Of a stretch of 61,399 nucleotides of DNA, positions 29,267-39,909 are shown piece by piece. Location: assembly GCA_003963245.1 (NCBI GenBank), contig RXJX01000029.1, positions 1-61,399 on the forward strand, written 5' to 3'. Every line of letters starts with the position of its first letter. Positions within the stretch are counted from its first letter, which is position 1. The notes beneath the pieces were generated by a model. It worked only from the letters and a program-made list of their open reading frames with translations. It had not been told where the DNA came from and ran no database searches. Made by a program: the position numbers and the translations under genes. The DNA is from Neisseriaceae bacterium (GTDB lineage: Bacteria > Pseudomonadota > Gammaproteobacteria > Burkholderiales > UBA11063).

Positions 29267-30502
29267 GCTCAAACCATCAACCGAAATTTCCGGCTGTTTA
29301 CCTAAAATTCCTGCAGCTAAAACTTTTGCCGAACCTAAACACATCGTCCAACCTAAAGTTCCATGTCCAGTATTTAGCGATAAATTACTAATTGGTGTGG
29401 CACCAATAATTGGCGTACTATCTGGCGTCATTGGGCGTAACCCAGTCCAAAATGAATCATGTGTAAGATCCCCACCATCAGGAAACAGATCGGTAACAAC
29501 TTTTTCCAATGTTTGGCGACGCTTAGGATTTAGCGATAAATTGTATCCAGATAATTCTGCCATACCACCAACCCTGATTCGGTTATCAAAACGAGTTATC
29601 GCTACTTTATAGCTTTCATCCAAAATGGTTGAAACCGGAGCAGAAGCGGGGTCTATAATCGGAACAGTAATCGAATATCCTTTAACTGGATAAACAGGAA
29701 TATCAATTCCTAAACTCAACATAAATTGCCGAGAAAAACAGCCTAATGCCATAACATAATGATCTGCGGTATATTCCTCAGCACCACTCCACACTGCTTT
29801 AATCTGGTTATTATGACGATCTATTTTAGTTATAGTTTTACCCATGATAAACTTAACACCCAAAGCCTCACAATGCTTAGTTAAATTTTGAGTAAATATA
29901 TTACAATCCCCCGTTTCATCATTTGGTAACTGTAATCCACCACTTAAATGATGTTTAGTCTTAGCAAGTGCAGGTTCAACTTCCGCACAACCGTCAGGAT
30001 CTAACGCCCGATATGGTACACCACACTCTTCTAACACTTTAATATCTTTAGCCATACTGTCCAATTGATACTGAGTACGAAATAATTGTAGTGTACCACC
30101 TTGTCTATCGTCATATTTGATATTTAATTGCTCACGAAGTTTAACAAATTGATCTCGGCTATATTCAGCCAAGCGCAACATTCTTTCCTTGTTTATCGCA
30201 TAGCTTTTATGATTACAATTCGCCAACATTTTTCTAATCCAGTTTAACTGAAATAAACTACCATCAGGCGAGATTTTAAGTGGACCATCTTCCTGAAATA
30301 GCCATTTGAATCCTTTTGTGGGTATTCCTGGAGCTGCCCATGGCGTAGCATATCCTGGTGAAATTTGTCCACAATTACCGAAACTAGTTTCCATTCCGGT
30401 TTCATTCTGCCGATCAATTACTGTCACATCGCAACCAGCTTCTGCCAAATACCATGCTGTTGTAACTCCGATTACTCCACTACCTAAGATTAATACTTTC
30501 AT
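29249..30502 (-). CDS. dadA: D-amino acid dehydrogenase (quinone-linked)
   Basis: 417 aa FAD enzyme that oxidises D-alanine and other D-amino acids to the keto acid at the inner membrane. The Rossmann motif [20 protein letters not shown] opens the protein; [24 protein letters not shown] and the C-terminal [15 protein letters not shown] are DadA-like. GAGGTAA lies about 7 nt before the ATG. A permease gene 39 nt upstream on the same strand suggests uptake and oxidation of one amino acid; no alanine racemase is adjacent. Confidence 0.93.
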   Translation of the reverse strand: MKVLILGSGVIGVTTAWYLAEAGCDVTVIDRQNETGMETSFGNCGQISPGYATPWAAPGIPTKGFKWLFQEDGPLKISPDGSLFQLNWIRKMLANCNHKSYAINKERMLRLAEYSRDQFVKLREQLNIKYDDRQGGTLQLFRTQYQLDSMAKDIKVLEECGVPYRALDPDGCAEVEPALAKTKHHLSGGLQLPNDETGDCNIFTQNLTKHCEALGVKFIMGKTITKIDRHNNQIKAVWSGAEEYTADHYVMALGCFSRQFMLSLGIDIPVYPVKGYSITVPIIDPASAPVSTILDESYKVAITRFDNRIRVGGMAELSGYNLSLNPKRRQTLEKVVTDLFPDGGDLTHDSFWTGLRPMTPDSTPIIGATPISNLSLNTGHGTLGWTMCLGSAKVLAAGILGKQPEISVDGLSLARYG

Positions 30503-30541
30503 CTAGATTACCTCTAAGAGATTAATAAAATTTAACAAAAC

Positions 30542-32110
30542 TCATTCTTGATTTTGTGCACTAATATGATCAGTTAATTTAGAACTTAATTTGCTATTTT
30601 TAAGACCAATAAAATAAAACAATAACGATATTATAACAACTAATAGCTGACTAGTTGCTGATGAGAGATAGCCAATTCCGCCAAAAGTTCCTAAATATGA
30701 AACAGCCGTAATTAAAAGCATATGAAAGAATAACCAGCTTGCGAGAAAGAAGTCACAAAACGCTTCTTTAAAGCCAACTTTTTTAGAATGAAAAATAAAA
30801 TATACTGGCGTACTTATGATTAGGACAATCAAACCTTTACCTGTTAGTGGCCAAGAAGACCAGAAGTACATTAATGATGCTAATACATAACCTAAAGCTG
30901 AAAAATATTTACTTCCGCGAAGATGAATACCATGAGCCGACTTGCCGTATTTAGCATGTCTAGTTAATGCACCATTCACTAAACACATCACAGCAAAAAG
31001 AATAATTAAACTCACACAAATTACAGAAACAATTTCTTGCCATCCCGGAAGCAACCAAATAAAAGCTAGTGATCCAAATAAAACGAATAGTAAGCTACCC
31101 AAAGGATTGTCTTTCTTTTTATATGCAACAATTTTAGGTAAGTACTCGGTAAAGCCTGAAGTAATCTTAACTGCAGAAGCATAAAATATCAGTCCTGCAC
31201 TAAATGGCGCAATAAATGCCACAATCATAATAATAGACTTAAGAAAATCTAATTTGTAAATGTGACTAAGATCAATAAATGGCGCAGTATAAACTATTGA
31301 CTGCCAACCATCTTTAAGCACCAAATCATGCGGAACAGCCACAATGTAAGCCAATTGTAAAACCGAATAAATTATAGTACAAAAAAGCACAGAGAGCAAA
31401 ATTGCCAAAGGAATATTTCGTTTAGGATTTAGCGCAGAGCCTGCAAAAGTAACAGGTGTTTGGAAGCCAATAAACGCAAAAACAACACCACCAGTAGTGA
31501 TCGATTGCAACATTCCGTGAGAGCCATAGGGCATAAAAGAATGGGTTGTAATACCTAGATTACTAAAATTATGTGCGACAACCAGCAAAATAACGGCCAC
31601 AATGATTGGTATCAATATTTTTAATAGAGTTAAATATTTAATACACTTCATTAATAATGTCATTGATGCATAATTGATAAAGAAAAATGCTAAACAAACC
31701 AAAGAAGTAATTGCAGAACCAACAAAAGTCATATCTTTTCCGTTAGCTGCCATTACTAACGTATTAAGAGATGGTAGCATTGAACTTAAATACTGTACTG
31801 TAGCAGTAGCCTCAGCAGGAATTAAACCTATCCAGCTTAACAAAAAAACCCACTCAACAATAAAACTTAGCGCACTATTATGAGTATAATCAACATAGTG
31901 ACCAAATCCTCCATTTTTGGCTGGCAAAAAACCACAAACTTCGATAAAATTTAACGCAATAACCAAGATAATGATCGAACCAATGATCCAAGATAAAATC
32001 GCCGAAGGACCCGAAATTGATGCAATCAGATAAGAGCTCATCAGCCAACCAGAGCCAACAATAGAACCAATACCAGTATACATAAGACTGGATAAGTTAA
32101 TTTTATTCAT
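30542..32110 (-). CDS. APC-superfamily amino acid permease
   Basis: About 522 aa from the ATG at 32110 (MNKINLSS), which has AAAGGA upstream; an ATG eight codons earlier lacks one. About 12-14 hydrophobic segments. The first helix has the APC substrate-site motif GIGSIVGSGW, followed by GPSAILSWIIGS; the overall pattern resembles the aspartate:proton symporter (YveA) branch. It is placed upstream of dadA in a probable two-gene operon, so a D- or L-amino acid that feeds DadA is a reasonable substrate; this is inference. Confidence 0.8.
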   Translation of the reverse strand: MNKINLSSLMYTGIGSIVGSGWLMSSYLIASISGPSAILSWIIGSIIILVIALNFIEVCGFLPAKNGGFGHYVDYTHNSALSFIVEWVFLLSWIGLIPAEATATVQYLSSMLPSLNTLVMAANGKDMTFVGSAITSLVCLAFFFINYASMTLLMKCIKYLTLLKILIPIIVAVILLVVAHNFSNLGITTHSFMPYGSHGMLQSITTGGVVFAFIGFQTPVTFAGSALNPKRNIPLAILLSVLFCTIIYSVLQLAYIVAVPHDLVLKDGWQSIVYTAPFIDLSHIYKLDFLKSIIMIVAFIAPFSAGLIFYASAVKITSGFTEYLPKIVAYKKKDNPLGSLLFVLFGSLAFIWLLPGWQEIVSVICVSLIILFAVMCLVNGALTRHAKYGKSAHGIHLRGSKYFSALGYVLASLMYFWSSWPLTGKGLIVLIISTPVYFIFHSKKVGFKEAFCDFFLASWLFFHMLLITAVSYLGTFGGIGYLSSATSQLLVVIISLLFYFIGLKNSKLSSKLTDHISAQNQE

Positions 32111-32323
32111 TTGACTTTTATCCTTTATAATCATTCAAGAATTAACAACTAGCGAACAAAGTAATATACTAATTGTATTCGTTTCTTGGAAGAGCAACAT
32201 TGGTAAAAAAATAGCTATATGTGTATAACTTTTTTAAAACATTGCAACACTCAAGATTCAAAGACGATATGAGTAGAGATAAAGATTGTAATTGATTTGG
32301 GAGATTATAGATATATGCAGTGC

Positions 32324-32362
32324 AATAAACAAAGCCACACCTAGAGTGTGGCTTTGTTTATT
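32324..32362 (-). terminator. Intrinsic terminator after pnp
   Basis: 17-bp perfect stem with a 5-nt loop: arms 32324-32340 and 32346-32362, core GCCACAC/GTGTGGC. On the minus strand it starts at the pnp stop codon; the AT-rich outer part of the stem (AAACAAAG/CTTTGTTT) supplies the U-rich tail. Confidence 0.85.
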
Positions 32363-34527
32363 TAATTTGTTGGATTTTCACCAACTGGCAGTTCCTGTTG
32401 AACTGGTGCAACTTCTGGAGCAGTTGCCGCAACCGGAGCTGGCAATGCAGCTCTGATTGATAAACGCATTCTACCGCGATCATCAAACTCAGTAACCTTA
32501 ACTTTAACCTCTTGTCCTTCTTTGAGGTAATCACTCACATTATTCACTCGCTCATTCGCGATTTGTGACACATGAACAAAACCTTCACGACCACCCATAA
32601 TTGCCACCATAGCACCCATATTACGATCTAGTAAACGAGTTACTTTACCATCATAGATTTCACCAAGAACTGCTTCAGCTACAATTCCTTCAATCATTGA
32701 GCGCGCACGATCCGCATTTTCACGCAGACTAGATGCTATCGTTACTACACCCTCATCTGTAATGTCGATGCTAGCACCAGTATCAGCAATAATTCCTTTA
32801 ATCACTGAACCACCTTTACCAATTACATCTTTGATTTTTTCAGGATTAATTTTCATGGTGTACATACGAGGTACTAAATCGGATAATAATTTAGGATATG
32901 GCAATGCATTTTTCATTAAACCTAAAATATGCATCCGACCTTCACGCGCTTGTTGTAAAGCTACTTGCATAATAGGTTTAGAAATACCTTCGATTTTGAT
33001 ATCCATTTGTAGTGCAGTAACACCTTTTTCAGTACCTGCCACTTTAAAATCCATATCGCCTAAATGATCTTCATCACCTAAGATATCTGTTAGGATGGCA
33101 AATTTGTTACCATCTAAAATCAAGCCCATTGCCACACCAGCAACATGATCTTTGATCGGCACACCAGCTTCCATTAATGACAAACAACCAGCACAAACTG
33201 TTGCCATTGAAGAAGAACCATTTGATTCTAATACTTCAGATACTACACGCAAACTATATGGAAATGATTCAGCATCTGGCAAAACTGCACGCAAAGCACG
33301 TTTAGCCAAATTACCATGCCCAATTTCACGACGTTTAGGTGCACCCATCCGACCACATTCACCAGTTGAAAATGGAGGGAAATTATATTGAAGCATGAAA
33401 CGATCGCTATAACTACCAGAGATAGCATCAATCAGCTGCTCATCCATCTTAGTACTACCAAGAGTAGCTACACCTAAAGCCTGAGTTTCACCACGAGTAA
33501 ATAATGCAGAACCGTGTGTACGTGGTAATACACCAATTTGAATATCAATTGGACGCACTGTGCGTGTATCGCGACCATCTATACGTGGCTCACCATTCAA
33601 AATTTTATCGCGTACAATTTTAGATTCAATATCAAATAGATGATTATTAATTGTATTAGTTAGATCTTTATTTTCTTCAGTAATTAGCTGTGCTAACGCT
33701 TTAGCTTTTGCTTCATTTGCTTTAGCATAACGTGCCTGTTTTTGGCGGATGTTGTAAGCTTCAACTAAGTCATTATAAGCAATTTCTTTAATTTGAGCTA
33801 CTAGGGCTTCATCCTTCACTGGTGGTGTATAATCCCAAACTACAGGATTTACTTCACGAACAAATTCATTGATCGCACTAACCACAGCTTGCAAACTTTC
33901 ATGTCCAAACATAACTGCCGCTAACATTACATCTTCTGGCAACTCTTTAGCTTCAGATTCAACCATTAATACTGCTTGCTTAGTTCCGGCAACTACTAGA
34001 TCTAAAGCGGAGCTTTCTAATTCAGTTTTACCTGGATTTAAAACGAATTGCCCATCAACATAGCCGACTCTCGCAGCACCAATAGGACCTTTAAATGGAA
34101 CACCTGACAATGATAACGCAGCAGAAGCACCAATAATGGCAGCAATATCTGAACTCACTTCAGGGTTTAATGACAATACTTGAGCAACAACCTGAATCTC
34201 GTTATAAAAGCCTTCAGGAAATAACGGGCGAATCGGACGATCAATCAAACGAGCAATTAAAGTCTCATGATCTGCCGGACGACCATCACGCTTCAAGAAA
34301 CCACCTGGAATTCTACCTACTGCATAAGCACGTTCAAAATAATCAACTGTTAATGGAAAAAAATCTTGTCCAGATTTTGCTTCCTTCGCTGCAACAACAG
34401 TCACCAATACAACAGTTTCATCTATTGTTACTAAAACACTAGCAGTCGCCTGACGCGCCATTAGACCAGTTTCTAAACTAACCGTATGTTTGCCATATTG
34501 AAAAGTTTTGGTTACTTTATTAAACAC
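32362..34527 (-). CDS. pnp: Polynucleotide phosphorylase
   Basis: 721 aa from a GTG codon with AAGGA about 9 nt upstream. A 3'-5' phosphorolytic exoribonuclease of the degradosome. Two RNase PH-like domains flank a helical linker; the second has [20 protein letters not shown] and GSSSMATVC. The KH domain carries [11 protein letters not shown] (about 563) and the S1 domain [20 protein letters not shown] to SIRAAL. The last about 25 residues are an Ala/Pro/Glu-rich tail. It follows rpsO, as in most bacteria. Confidence 0.98.
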   Translation of the reverse strand: MFNKVTKTFQYGKHTVSLETGLMARQATASVLVTIDETVVLVTVVAAKEAKSGQDFFPLTVDYFERAYAVGRIPGGFLKRDGRPADHETLIARLIDRPIRPLFPEGFYNEIQVVAQVLSLNPEVSSDIAAIIGASAALSLSGVPFKGPIGAARVGYVDGQFVLNPGKTELESSALDLVVAGTKQAVLMVESEAKELPEDVMLAAVMFGHESLQAVVSAINEFVREVNPVVWDYTPPVKDEALVAQIKEIAYNDLVEAYNIRQKQARYAKANEAKAKALAQLITEENKDLTNTINNHLFDIESKIVRDKILNGEPRIDGRDTRTVRPIDIQIGVLPRTHGSALFTRGETQALGVATLGSTKMDEQLIDAISGSYSDRFMLQYNFPPFSTGECGRMGAPKRREIGHGNLAKRALRAVLPDAESFPYSLRVVSEVLESNGSSSMATVCAGCLSLMEAGVPIKDHVAGVAMGLILDGNKFAILTDILGDEDHLGDMDFKVAGTEKGVTALQMDIKIEGISKPIMQVALQQAREGRMHILGLMKNALPYPKLLSDLVPRMYTMKINPEKIKDVIGKGGSVIKGIIADTGASIDITDEGVVTIASSLRENADRARSMIEGIVAEAVLGEIYDGKVTRLLDRNMGAMVAIMGGREGFVHVSQIANERVNNVSDYLKEGQEVKVKVTEFDDRGRMRLSIRAALPAPVAATAPEVAPVQQELPVGENPTN

Positions 34528-34548
34528 TTATAAAATCCTTAAAAATTT

Positions 34549-34668
34549 GGGTTAGCCTCCTAAAGAAGCTATCGAATCAACTCAACACTATTGAATTTAT
34601 ACAGACAGAAGAGCAGTATTAAACCGATTAGATAGCTTCTTAATGATTCTAATTTAAGAGCATAACCC
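34549..34668 (-). promoter_or_regulatory. Large hairpin in the rpsO-pnp leader
   Basis: Inverted repeats nest between rpsO and pnp. The inner arms AAGAAGCTATC/GATAGCTTCTT (34563-34573 and 34631-34641) pair over 11 bp, and the outer arms GGGTTA/TAACCC (34549-34554 and 34663-34668) over 6 bp. In E. coli a comparable pnp leader stem is cut by RNase III and used for PNPase autoregulation; a like function here is inference from position and shape. Confidence 0.6.
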
Positions 34669-34669
34669 A

Positions 34670-34708
34670 GAAGTTAAATAAAAAAGGTGGTATATTCTAC
34701 CACCTTTT
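34670..34708 (-). terminator. Terminator/attenuator after rpsO
   Basis: 11-bp stem AAAAGGTGGTA/TACCACCTTTT (34682-34692 and 34698-34708), loop TATTC, followed on the minus strand by a T-rich run (CTTTTTTTATTT). It lies 3 nt beyond the rpsO stop, ahead of pnp, so some read-through or an extra promoter must supply pnp. Confidence 0.88.
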
Positions 34709-34710
34709 GC

Positions 34711-34980
34711 TTATTTACGTAAACCTAATTCTTTAATTAAGTCTGAATATTTAGTAAAATCAGTACGTTTTAAATAATCTAATAAACGACGACGTTGTGA
34801 AACTAATTTCAATAATCCACGACGTGAATGATGATCTTTAGCATGAGTTTTAAAATGACCAGTTAAGTCATTGATACGTGCAGTTAACAATGCAACTTGA
34901 ACTTCAGAAGAACCAGTATCACCAGCAACACGTTGAAACTTAGCAACGATTTCCGCTTTTTGAGCTACAGTAATAGCCAT
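34711..34980 (-). CDS. rpsO: 30S ribosomal protein S15
   Basis: 89 aa, the standard length. Binds the central domain of 16S rRNA. Sequence runs as expected: [20 protein letters not shown], then [20 protein letters not shown] and [22 protein letters not shown] lies before the ATG. It has its own promoter (35068-35096) at the 3' end of the adaptor gene and is followed by an attenuator and pnp. Confidence 0.99.
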   Translation of the reverse strand: MAITVAQKAEIVAKFQRVAGDTGSSEVQVALLTARINDLTGHFKTHAKDHHSRRGLLKLVSQRRRLLDYLKRTDFTKYSDLIKELGLRK

Positions 34981-35067
34981 ATTAATATTCCTTAAATAAG
35001 GTTAATGATAAGTAATGCCAAGTAATAAAATTATTTTTATAACCTAGCGATACTCCGTAAGGTCGAT

Positions 35068-35096
35068 ATTATCACACAACTAGGAGCTTTATGCAA
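35068..35096 (-). promoter_or_regulatory. Candidate rpsO promoter
   Basis: On the minus strand: -35 TTGCAT (35091-35096), a 17-nt spacer and -10 GATAAT (35068-35073) with TGT before it (extended -10). It lies just beyond the stop of the upstream adaptor gene and about 88 nt before the rpsO ATG. Confidence 0.6.
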
Positions 35097-35099
35097 GGT

Positions 35100-36167
35100 T
35101 TAGTTAGTGTAAACTGCGAGCTTTTGTCCAGCATAGATGAAATTTGTTCCCGCCGAAACTATTTTATCGCCATCTTTAATCCCTGTAGTTCTGACTTTCA
35201 TCGATGTACCATCTGTTCCAATCACTTCAATTGGGACTAGCTTAGCCATAGAATTACTATCCATAACCCATACATATGACTTACCATCCTTAGCATATAA
35301 ACAACTCAAAGGCATTTCCGTTCCATTGGTTGCATTCAGAGGTTGAACGGTAGCATCTGCAGCCATACCATATTTGATATCATCAGATGGATTAGTAATA
35401 ACTATCCGCGCGGTAAAGGTACGGGTTTGTTGATCACTGGCTTGATTGATAATTCTAATCTTACCTTTGTAATCTTTGTTAGTTGCCCAAATTTTTATAT
35501 CAGCAGGCATGCCAGCCTTGTAATTATTAATCTGCGCCTCAGGTAATTCTACTTCAACTTCTTTATTACCAGATACGGCCATAGTTGCAACGGTTTGTCC
35601 TGCCGTAACAACTTGCCCAGCATCCATACTAACCGAAGTTATTATACCGTTAGATGGGGCTTTTAACGTGGTATATTTAACTTGGTTTTCATTATTGGAC
35701 AACTGATTTCCCGCCTGTTCATACTGAGCTTTTGCACTATCGTACTGGGCTTTTTGAGTATCGTATTGTGCTTGAGAAACAAAATTCTGTGCCAATAACT
35801 GCTTATACCGCTCCAAATTTGCTTTTTGTGTCACATAGTTAGATTTGGCTGAAGCAAGCTGTGCATTTGCCGAATCAGCTGAAAGCTTATAGTCTGTTGG
35901 ATCCAGGCTAGCCAAAACCTGACCACTCACAACTTGCTGACCAATGTCAACATTACGCTTGATAATCTTACCACCTACGCGAAAAGACAGATTTGGCTCA
36001 AATTCAGCATGGATAACTCCATGAAAAGTGCTTCTGGTCTGCCCAACACCATTACCTGCAACAAATACCTTGACAAAGCGAGTATCATCTGCAGGCTGAG
36101 GCTTTTTAGCACATGAAATAATCAAACTGCCACTAAGTAAAATTAACGCAAAACGTTTCATTTGCAT
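35100..36167 (-). CDS. RND-type efflux adaptor (membrane fusion lipoprotein)
   Basis: 355 aa. A signal sequence ends at the lipobox-like IISC, so the protein is probably anchored by lipid in the periplasm. Domains in order: barrel-sandwich half (FRVGGKIIKRNVDIGQQVVS), a coiled-coil hairpin with repeated QYDTQKAQYDSAKAQYEQ, second lipoyl half (GIITSVSMDAGQVVTAGQ) and beta-barrel/membrane-proximal domains. This is the RND adaptor type (MexH/AcrA). No RND pump or outer-membrane channel lies in the window; instead it is the last gene after murA, 4 nt away. GGGTGA precedes the ATG. Confidence 0.85.
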   Translation of the reverse strand: MQMKRFALILLSGSLIISCAKKPQPADDTRFVKVFVAGNGVGQTRSTFHGVIHAEFEPNLSFRVGGKIIKRNVDIGQQVVSGQVLASLDPTDYKLSADSANAQLASAKSNYVTQKANLERYKQLLAQNFVSQAQYDTQKAQYDSAKAQYEQAGNQLSNNENQVKYTTLKAPSNGIITSVSMDAGQVVTAGQTVATMAVSGNKEVEVELPEAQINNYKAGMPADIKIWATNKDYKGKIRIINQASDQQTRTFTARIVITNPSDDIKYGMAADATVQPLNATNGTEMPLSCLYAKDGKSYVWVMDSNSMAKLVPIEVIGTDGTSMKVRTTGIKDGDKIVSAGTNFIYAGQKLAVYTN

Positions 36168-36171
36168 ATGA

Positions 36172-37425
36172 TCACCCCTTTACTCTAATAATATTGGCAC
36201 CGACATTATTTAATTTATCTTCAATATGCTCATAACCACGGTCTAAATGATAGATACGATCAACAATCGTTTCTCCCTCTGCATACATTCCTGCCAGAAC
36301 CAATGATGCAGATGCGCGTAAATCAGTCGCCATTACTTCGGCGCCATAGAGATTTTCTACGCCATGAACAAATGCAGTATTTCCATCAACATCAATTTTG
36401 GCACCCATCCGACAAAGTTCAGGAACATGCATATAGCGATTTTCAAAGATTGTTTCAACTAAACGTGCACTGCCCTCTGCTACACAATTTAGTGTCATAA
36501 ATTGCGCTTGCATGTCCGTTGGAAACGCAGGATAAGGCAAGGTCTTAATATCTACTGCCTGCGGACGCTTATTCATGACCACCCTAAGAAAATCATTTCC
36601 TTCGGTAACTGCAGCACCAGTTTTAATTAGTTTTTCAATAATCGCACCCATAGTATCAGGACGCGCCTGAGTCAGAGTCAAATCCCCTTGAGTTAGTGCA
36701 GCTGCAACGGCAAAAGTACCGGCTTCAATCCGATCAGCAACAATGGAATGTTCTGCACCATGAAGTTTATCAACTCCAGTTACTACCAGAGTATCGGTTC
36801 CCACTCCATCAATTTTAGCACCCATCTTAATTAGACAATGTGCCAAATCAGTCACCTCAGGTTCACGAGCGGAATTTTCTAAAACAGTAACGCCGTCAGC
36901 CAATACTGCCGCCATCAGCAAGTTTTCTGTTCCAGTGACTGTTACCATGTCCATAACAATTCGTGCGCCTTTTAAACGTGTTGCTTTGGCTTTGATATAG
37001 CCATGCTCAATCACAATCTCAGCACCCATTGCCTCCAAACCTTTAATATGCTGATCTACCGGACGCGCGCCAATTGCACATCCGCCCGGTAGACTCACCT
37101 CAGCATAACCAAAACGTGCCAACAAAGGTCCTAACACTAATACCGAAGCACGCATGGTTTTCACTAAATCATAAGGAGCAATCAAACTTGTTACATTTGA
37201 AGCATCAAACTGCATAACATCGCCACTAAAGTTAATTTTTACACCCATACCACCAAGTAATTTTTCCAATGTAAAAATATCTTTTAACTGAGGTACATTC
37301 GTTAATTTGAGATTCTCTGCAGTTAACAAGCTTGCACAAACTATTGGCAATGCGGCATTTTTTGCACCTGAAACCCGAATATCACCCTTTAGATGCATTG
37401 AGTGATTTACAAGCAATTTATCCAT
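36172..37425 (-). CDS. murA: UDP-N-acetylglucosamine 1-carboxyvinyltransferase
   Basis: 417 aa, first committed step of peptidoglycan synthesis using PEP. Catalytic Cys116 is in [20 protein letters not shown], and Lys22-Asn23 in GAKNAALPI bind substrate; the Cys form is sensitive to fosfomycin, as known for the family. The two inverted alpha/beta domains are complete. Its start overlaps the bolA-like gene by 8 bp, and the adaptor follows after 4 nt. Confidence 0.98.
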   Translation of the reverse strand: MDKLLVNHSMHLKGDIRVSGAKNAALPIVCASLLTAENLKLTNVPQLKDIFTLEKLLGGMGVKINFSGDVMQFDASNVTSLIAPYDLVKTMRASVLVLGPLLARFGYAEVSLPGGCAIGARPVDQHIKGLEAMGAEIVIEHGYIKAKATRLKGARIVMDMVTVTGTENLLMAAVLADGVTVLENSAREPEVTDLAHCLIKMGAKIDGVGTDTLVVTGVDKLHGAEHSIVADRIEAGTFAVAAALTQGDLTLTQARPDTMGAIIEKLIKTGAAVTEGNDFLRVVMNKRPQAVDIKTLPYPAFPTDMQAQFMTLNCVAEGSARLVETIFENRYMHVPELCRMGAKIDVDGNTAFVHGVENLYGAEVMATDLRASASLVLAGMYAEGETIVDRIYHLDRGYEHIEDKLNNVGANIIRVKG

Positions 37426-37657
37426 TAAACTTACTCCACTCTTCAGGAGTATATAATTTCATTGACAAGGCATGAACCTCTTCTCTCATTCTTTCCCCTA
37501 ATGCACTGTAAATTAAACGATGCCGAGCCAGACGGTTTTGTTGATTAAAACTATCACTTACTACTACCGCCTCAAAGTGACGCCCATCACCACTAACATC
37601 CAAAAACTGACAAGGCAAATGCTCGGCAATTGCTTGATAAATTACATCTTCTAACAT
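37418..37657 (-). CDS. ibaG: BolA-family protein (IbaG-like)
   Basis: 79 aa, the short IbaG/YrbA subtype always found next to murA. The BolA fold is visible: [21 protein letters not shown], then [38 protein letters not shown] tail. These proteins work with monothiol glutaredoxins in Fe-S handling or acid tolerance. AGGAAA precedes the ATG and the gene overlaps murA by 8 bp. Confidence 0.88.
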   Translation of the reverse strand: MLEDVIYQAIAEHLPCQFLDVSGDGRHFEAVVVSDSFNQQNRLARHRLIYSALGERMREEVHALSMKLYTPEEWSKFNG

Positions 37658-37666
37658 AAAATTTTC

Positions 37667-38419
37667 CTAATGTTTAAATTTAACTCCGCGTTTTAATAAA
37701 CCAAAACCTATACCATTAACTACTGCTGCGAACACCAGCACAAATAATGAGCCATATATAATATTAAAGTTAGCAGCTCCGATAAATCCATAACGAAAAC
37801 CATCTACAATATATAAAAATGGATCTAACATCGCTATACTTTTCCACAATGGATCAAAATGTTGAATATTAAAAAAAATTCCAGATAAATAGATTAATGG
37901 CACCATTACAAATGACTGAAAACCAGCTAATTGATCAAACTTCTCGCAGAGAATACCAGCGATCATGCCCAATCCGCCAGTTATAGCCGCACCCATAAAG
38001 GCAAAATACAATACCGCCCAAAAATGTTGTAATTCAAAACTACCGAACCACACAATTCCCAGATACACGGCAGTCCCAACCGCTACACCACGGATAATAC
38101 TCGAAATTAAATAGGCGGCATACATGCTCCAATTAGAAATCGGCGCCATCAAGATAAATATAATATTCCCCGTGTATTTAGATTGAATCAAACTACTTGA
38201 ACTATTACCAAATGAATTTAACAATACTTGCATAATTACCAAACCGGGAATCAAGTATGTCGCATAATTAATATGAGCAATCCCTGTACTGACACTAGAT
38301 AATTGATGTCCAAAAATTAACTGGTACAGCAAAGCTGTTGCCAAAGGTCCCAAAATAGTCTGTACCCAAATTGAGCTGAAACGATAAATTTCCTTTTTTA
38401 TCAAGGCAATAAATGGCAT
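37667..38419 (-). CDS. ABC-2 type transport permease
   Basis: About 250 aa from the ATG at 38419; an upstream TTG at 38425 overlaps the ATPase stop by 4 bp. Six hydrophobic segments with the ABC-2 pattern of the YadH/NodJ type: LGPLATALLYQLIFGHQL near the N-terminus, the conserved YLIPGLVIMQVLLNSF and a C-terminal half with QSFVMVPLIYLSGIFF. Partner of the ATPase directly upstream. Natural substrate is not known for this conserved pair, which in betaproteobacteria sits next to bolA and murA. Confidence 0.85.
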   Translation of the reverse strand: MPFIALIKKEIYRFSSIWVQTILGPLATALLYQLIFGHQLSSVSTGIAHINYATYLIPGLVIMQVLLNSFGNSSSSLIQSKYTGNIIFILMAPISNWSMYAAYLISSIIRGVAVGTAVYLGIVWFGSFELQHFWAVLYFAFMGAAITGGLGMIAGILCEKFDQLAGFQSFVMVPLIYLSGIFFNIQHFDPLWKSIAMLDPFLYIVDGFRYGFIGAANFNIIYGSLFVLVFAAVVNGIGFGLLKRGVKFKH

Positions 38420-38421
38420 AA

Positions 38422-39321
38422 TCAATGTCCCAAATAATTAAGAAAAATATCTTCTAGCTTTGGCTTACTGATATTCATATTTTCGATCTTTATACCGCCA
38501 GCCATAAGTTGATTTAGTACCAACATCATCTGATCGTTATTAGCAAGACGTAATGTATATTTATTGCTCTCAGTAGCAACCACTAAACTCCGTAATTCAT
38601 CTAAAAACAAACCATCTTTAGTTTCGACTTCAAAAATAGTTGGCATATCATTAGCTTTACGGTTTAACTCTTCCTTGGAGCTACGTGCAATGACTTTACC
38701 CTTATCAATCATTACGATCTGATTACACAGCTTTTCAACCTCTTCTAAATAATGGGTTGTCAGCAATATTGTATGACCCTGTCTATGTAATTCGGTAATG
38801 AAATCCCATAGATTTTTACGAATCTCAACATCAACTCCAGCGGTTGGCTCATCAAGAATAATTAGCGGTGGTTTATGTACTAATGCTTGTGCTACCATTA
38901 AGCGTCGCTTCATTCCACCCGACAAGCTACGAGTGTTAGCATTAATTTTATCTTCCAAATGCATTCTAACTACAATCTCTTCAAGCCAAGATTTGTTATT
39001 CTTAACCCCGTATAGTCCAGATTGTAATTTTAAAGTCTGATAGACTGTCGTAAACGGATCGAAAGCAATTTCTTGTGGGACAATTCCCATCATTTTCTTT
39101 GCTGCCACCAAATCATTTTGAAGATCAATTCCCATGACTTTAATCTGACCATGATAACTATTTATTCCTGCAACTGCAGAAATCAAGGTAGTTTTACCAG
39201 CACCGTTTACGCCTAATAAACCGACAAAATCTCCCGCAGCTAGTTTAAAACTTACATCATTCAAGGCGGTAAACTTGTTATCATATATTTTACTTACATT
39301 ATTAATTTCAAGTGCGTACAC
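38422..39321 (-). CDS. ABC transporter ATP-binding protein
   Basis: 299 aa ATPase of the YadG/DrrA/NodI type. Walker A GVNGAGKTT (37-45), Q-loop GIVPQEIAF, signature LSGGMKRR near 140, Walker B LIILDEPTAGVD and switch His in LLTTHYLEEVEKL. The C-terminal about 75 residues form the extra domain common in the ABC-2 export group. It lies 8 nt after ftsB and is coupled to the permease, with which it forms an inner-membrane exporter of unknown substrate. Confidence 0.9.
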   Translation of the reverse strand: MYALEINNVSKIYDNKFTALNDVSFKLAAGDFVGLLGVNGAGKTTLISAVAGINSYHGQIKVMGIDLQNDLVAAKKMMGIVPQEIAFDPFTTVYQTLKLQSGLYGVKNNKSWLEEIVVRMHLEDKINANTRSLSGGMKRRLMVAQALVHKPPLIILDEPTAGVDVEIRKNLWDFITELHRQGHTILLTTHYLEEVEKLCNQIVMIDKGKVIARSSKEELNRKANDMPTIFEVETKDGLFLDELRSLVVATESNKYTLRLANNDQMMLVLNQLMAGGIKIENMNISKPKLEDIFLNYLGH

Positions 39322-39329
39322 AAATCACC

Positions 39330-39623
39330 TTATTTCACTAAAGATTCATTTTGGTTTGGTAATAAAACCAATGTTTCATTTGGTTTTACCAGATTAAGCT
39401 CGCGTCTAGCTCTTGCTTCCATTAATTCTGGCGAGCCTTTCAACTCTTGTAAATGATCAATCACACCATCATTACGATTTTGCAATTCTTGATTAATTTT
39501 AATTTGCTGAGCGATGGTATTTTTTAATCGATTGCTGTCATAAATTCCACCGCGACCGAACCACAACTCGTATTGAAAAAGCGCAACAACCGCACAAAGT
39601 GCTAAAAAAAGTAATTTTTGCAT
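39330..39623 (-). CDS. ftsB: Cell division protein FtsB
   Basis: 97 aa bitopic membrane protein of the FtsQLB divisome complex. A short N-terminal tail, one helix (about residues 4-19), the periplasmic FGRGGIYDSNRLKNTIAQQ and a coiled coil (about 35-65) followed by ELMEARARRELNLVKPNETL, all typical. The usual upstream partner eno is not in the window; ftsB here begins the ABC-bolA-murA run. Confidence 0.92.
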   Translation of the reverse strand: MQKLLFLALCAVVALFQYELWFGRGGIYDSNRLKNTIAQQIKINQELQNRNDGVIDHLQELKGSPELMEARARRELNLVKPNETLVLLPNQNESLVK

Positions 39624-39909
39624 ATGTATATTTATTGGAGACCAAAAGGTTTAGCCACCGATTTTATCATAATTAAGCTAAAACTGCCGAACTACTAATT
39701 AAGTGATCATTCATTATGCCATTGAAATAGCCATTAACACAACGAAATTTAGATTTATTGTAAAGGTTAAGTCAACTTTAACTGACTCACATAAAACCAC
39801 TCAAGAAATAATACCTTGATTGCTAGAATAAATGCAACAAATCACAAAACTCAAAGTAGATTCTTATATGTTAAAATCCCTGATTAAGATTAAACAGAGA
39901 GAAAAATAG

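Noticed and set aside
34170..34442. Plus-strand ORF inside pnp
   Set aside because: Antisense shadow of a highly conserved gene with Gln/His-rich low-complexity translation.
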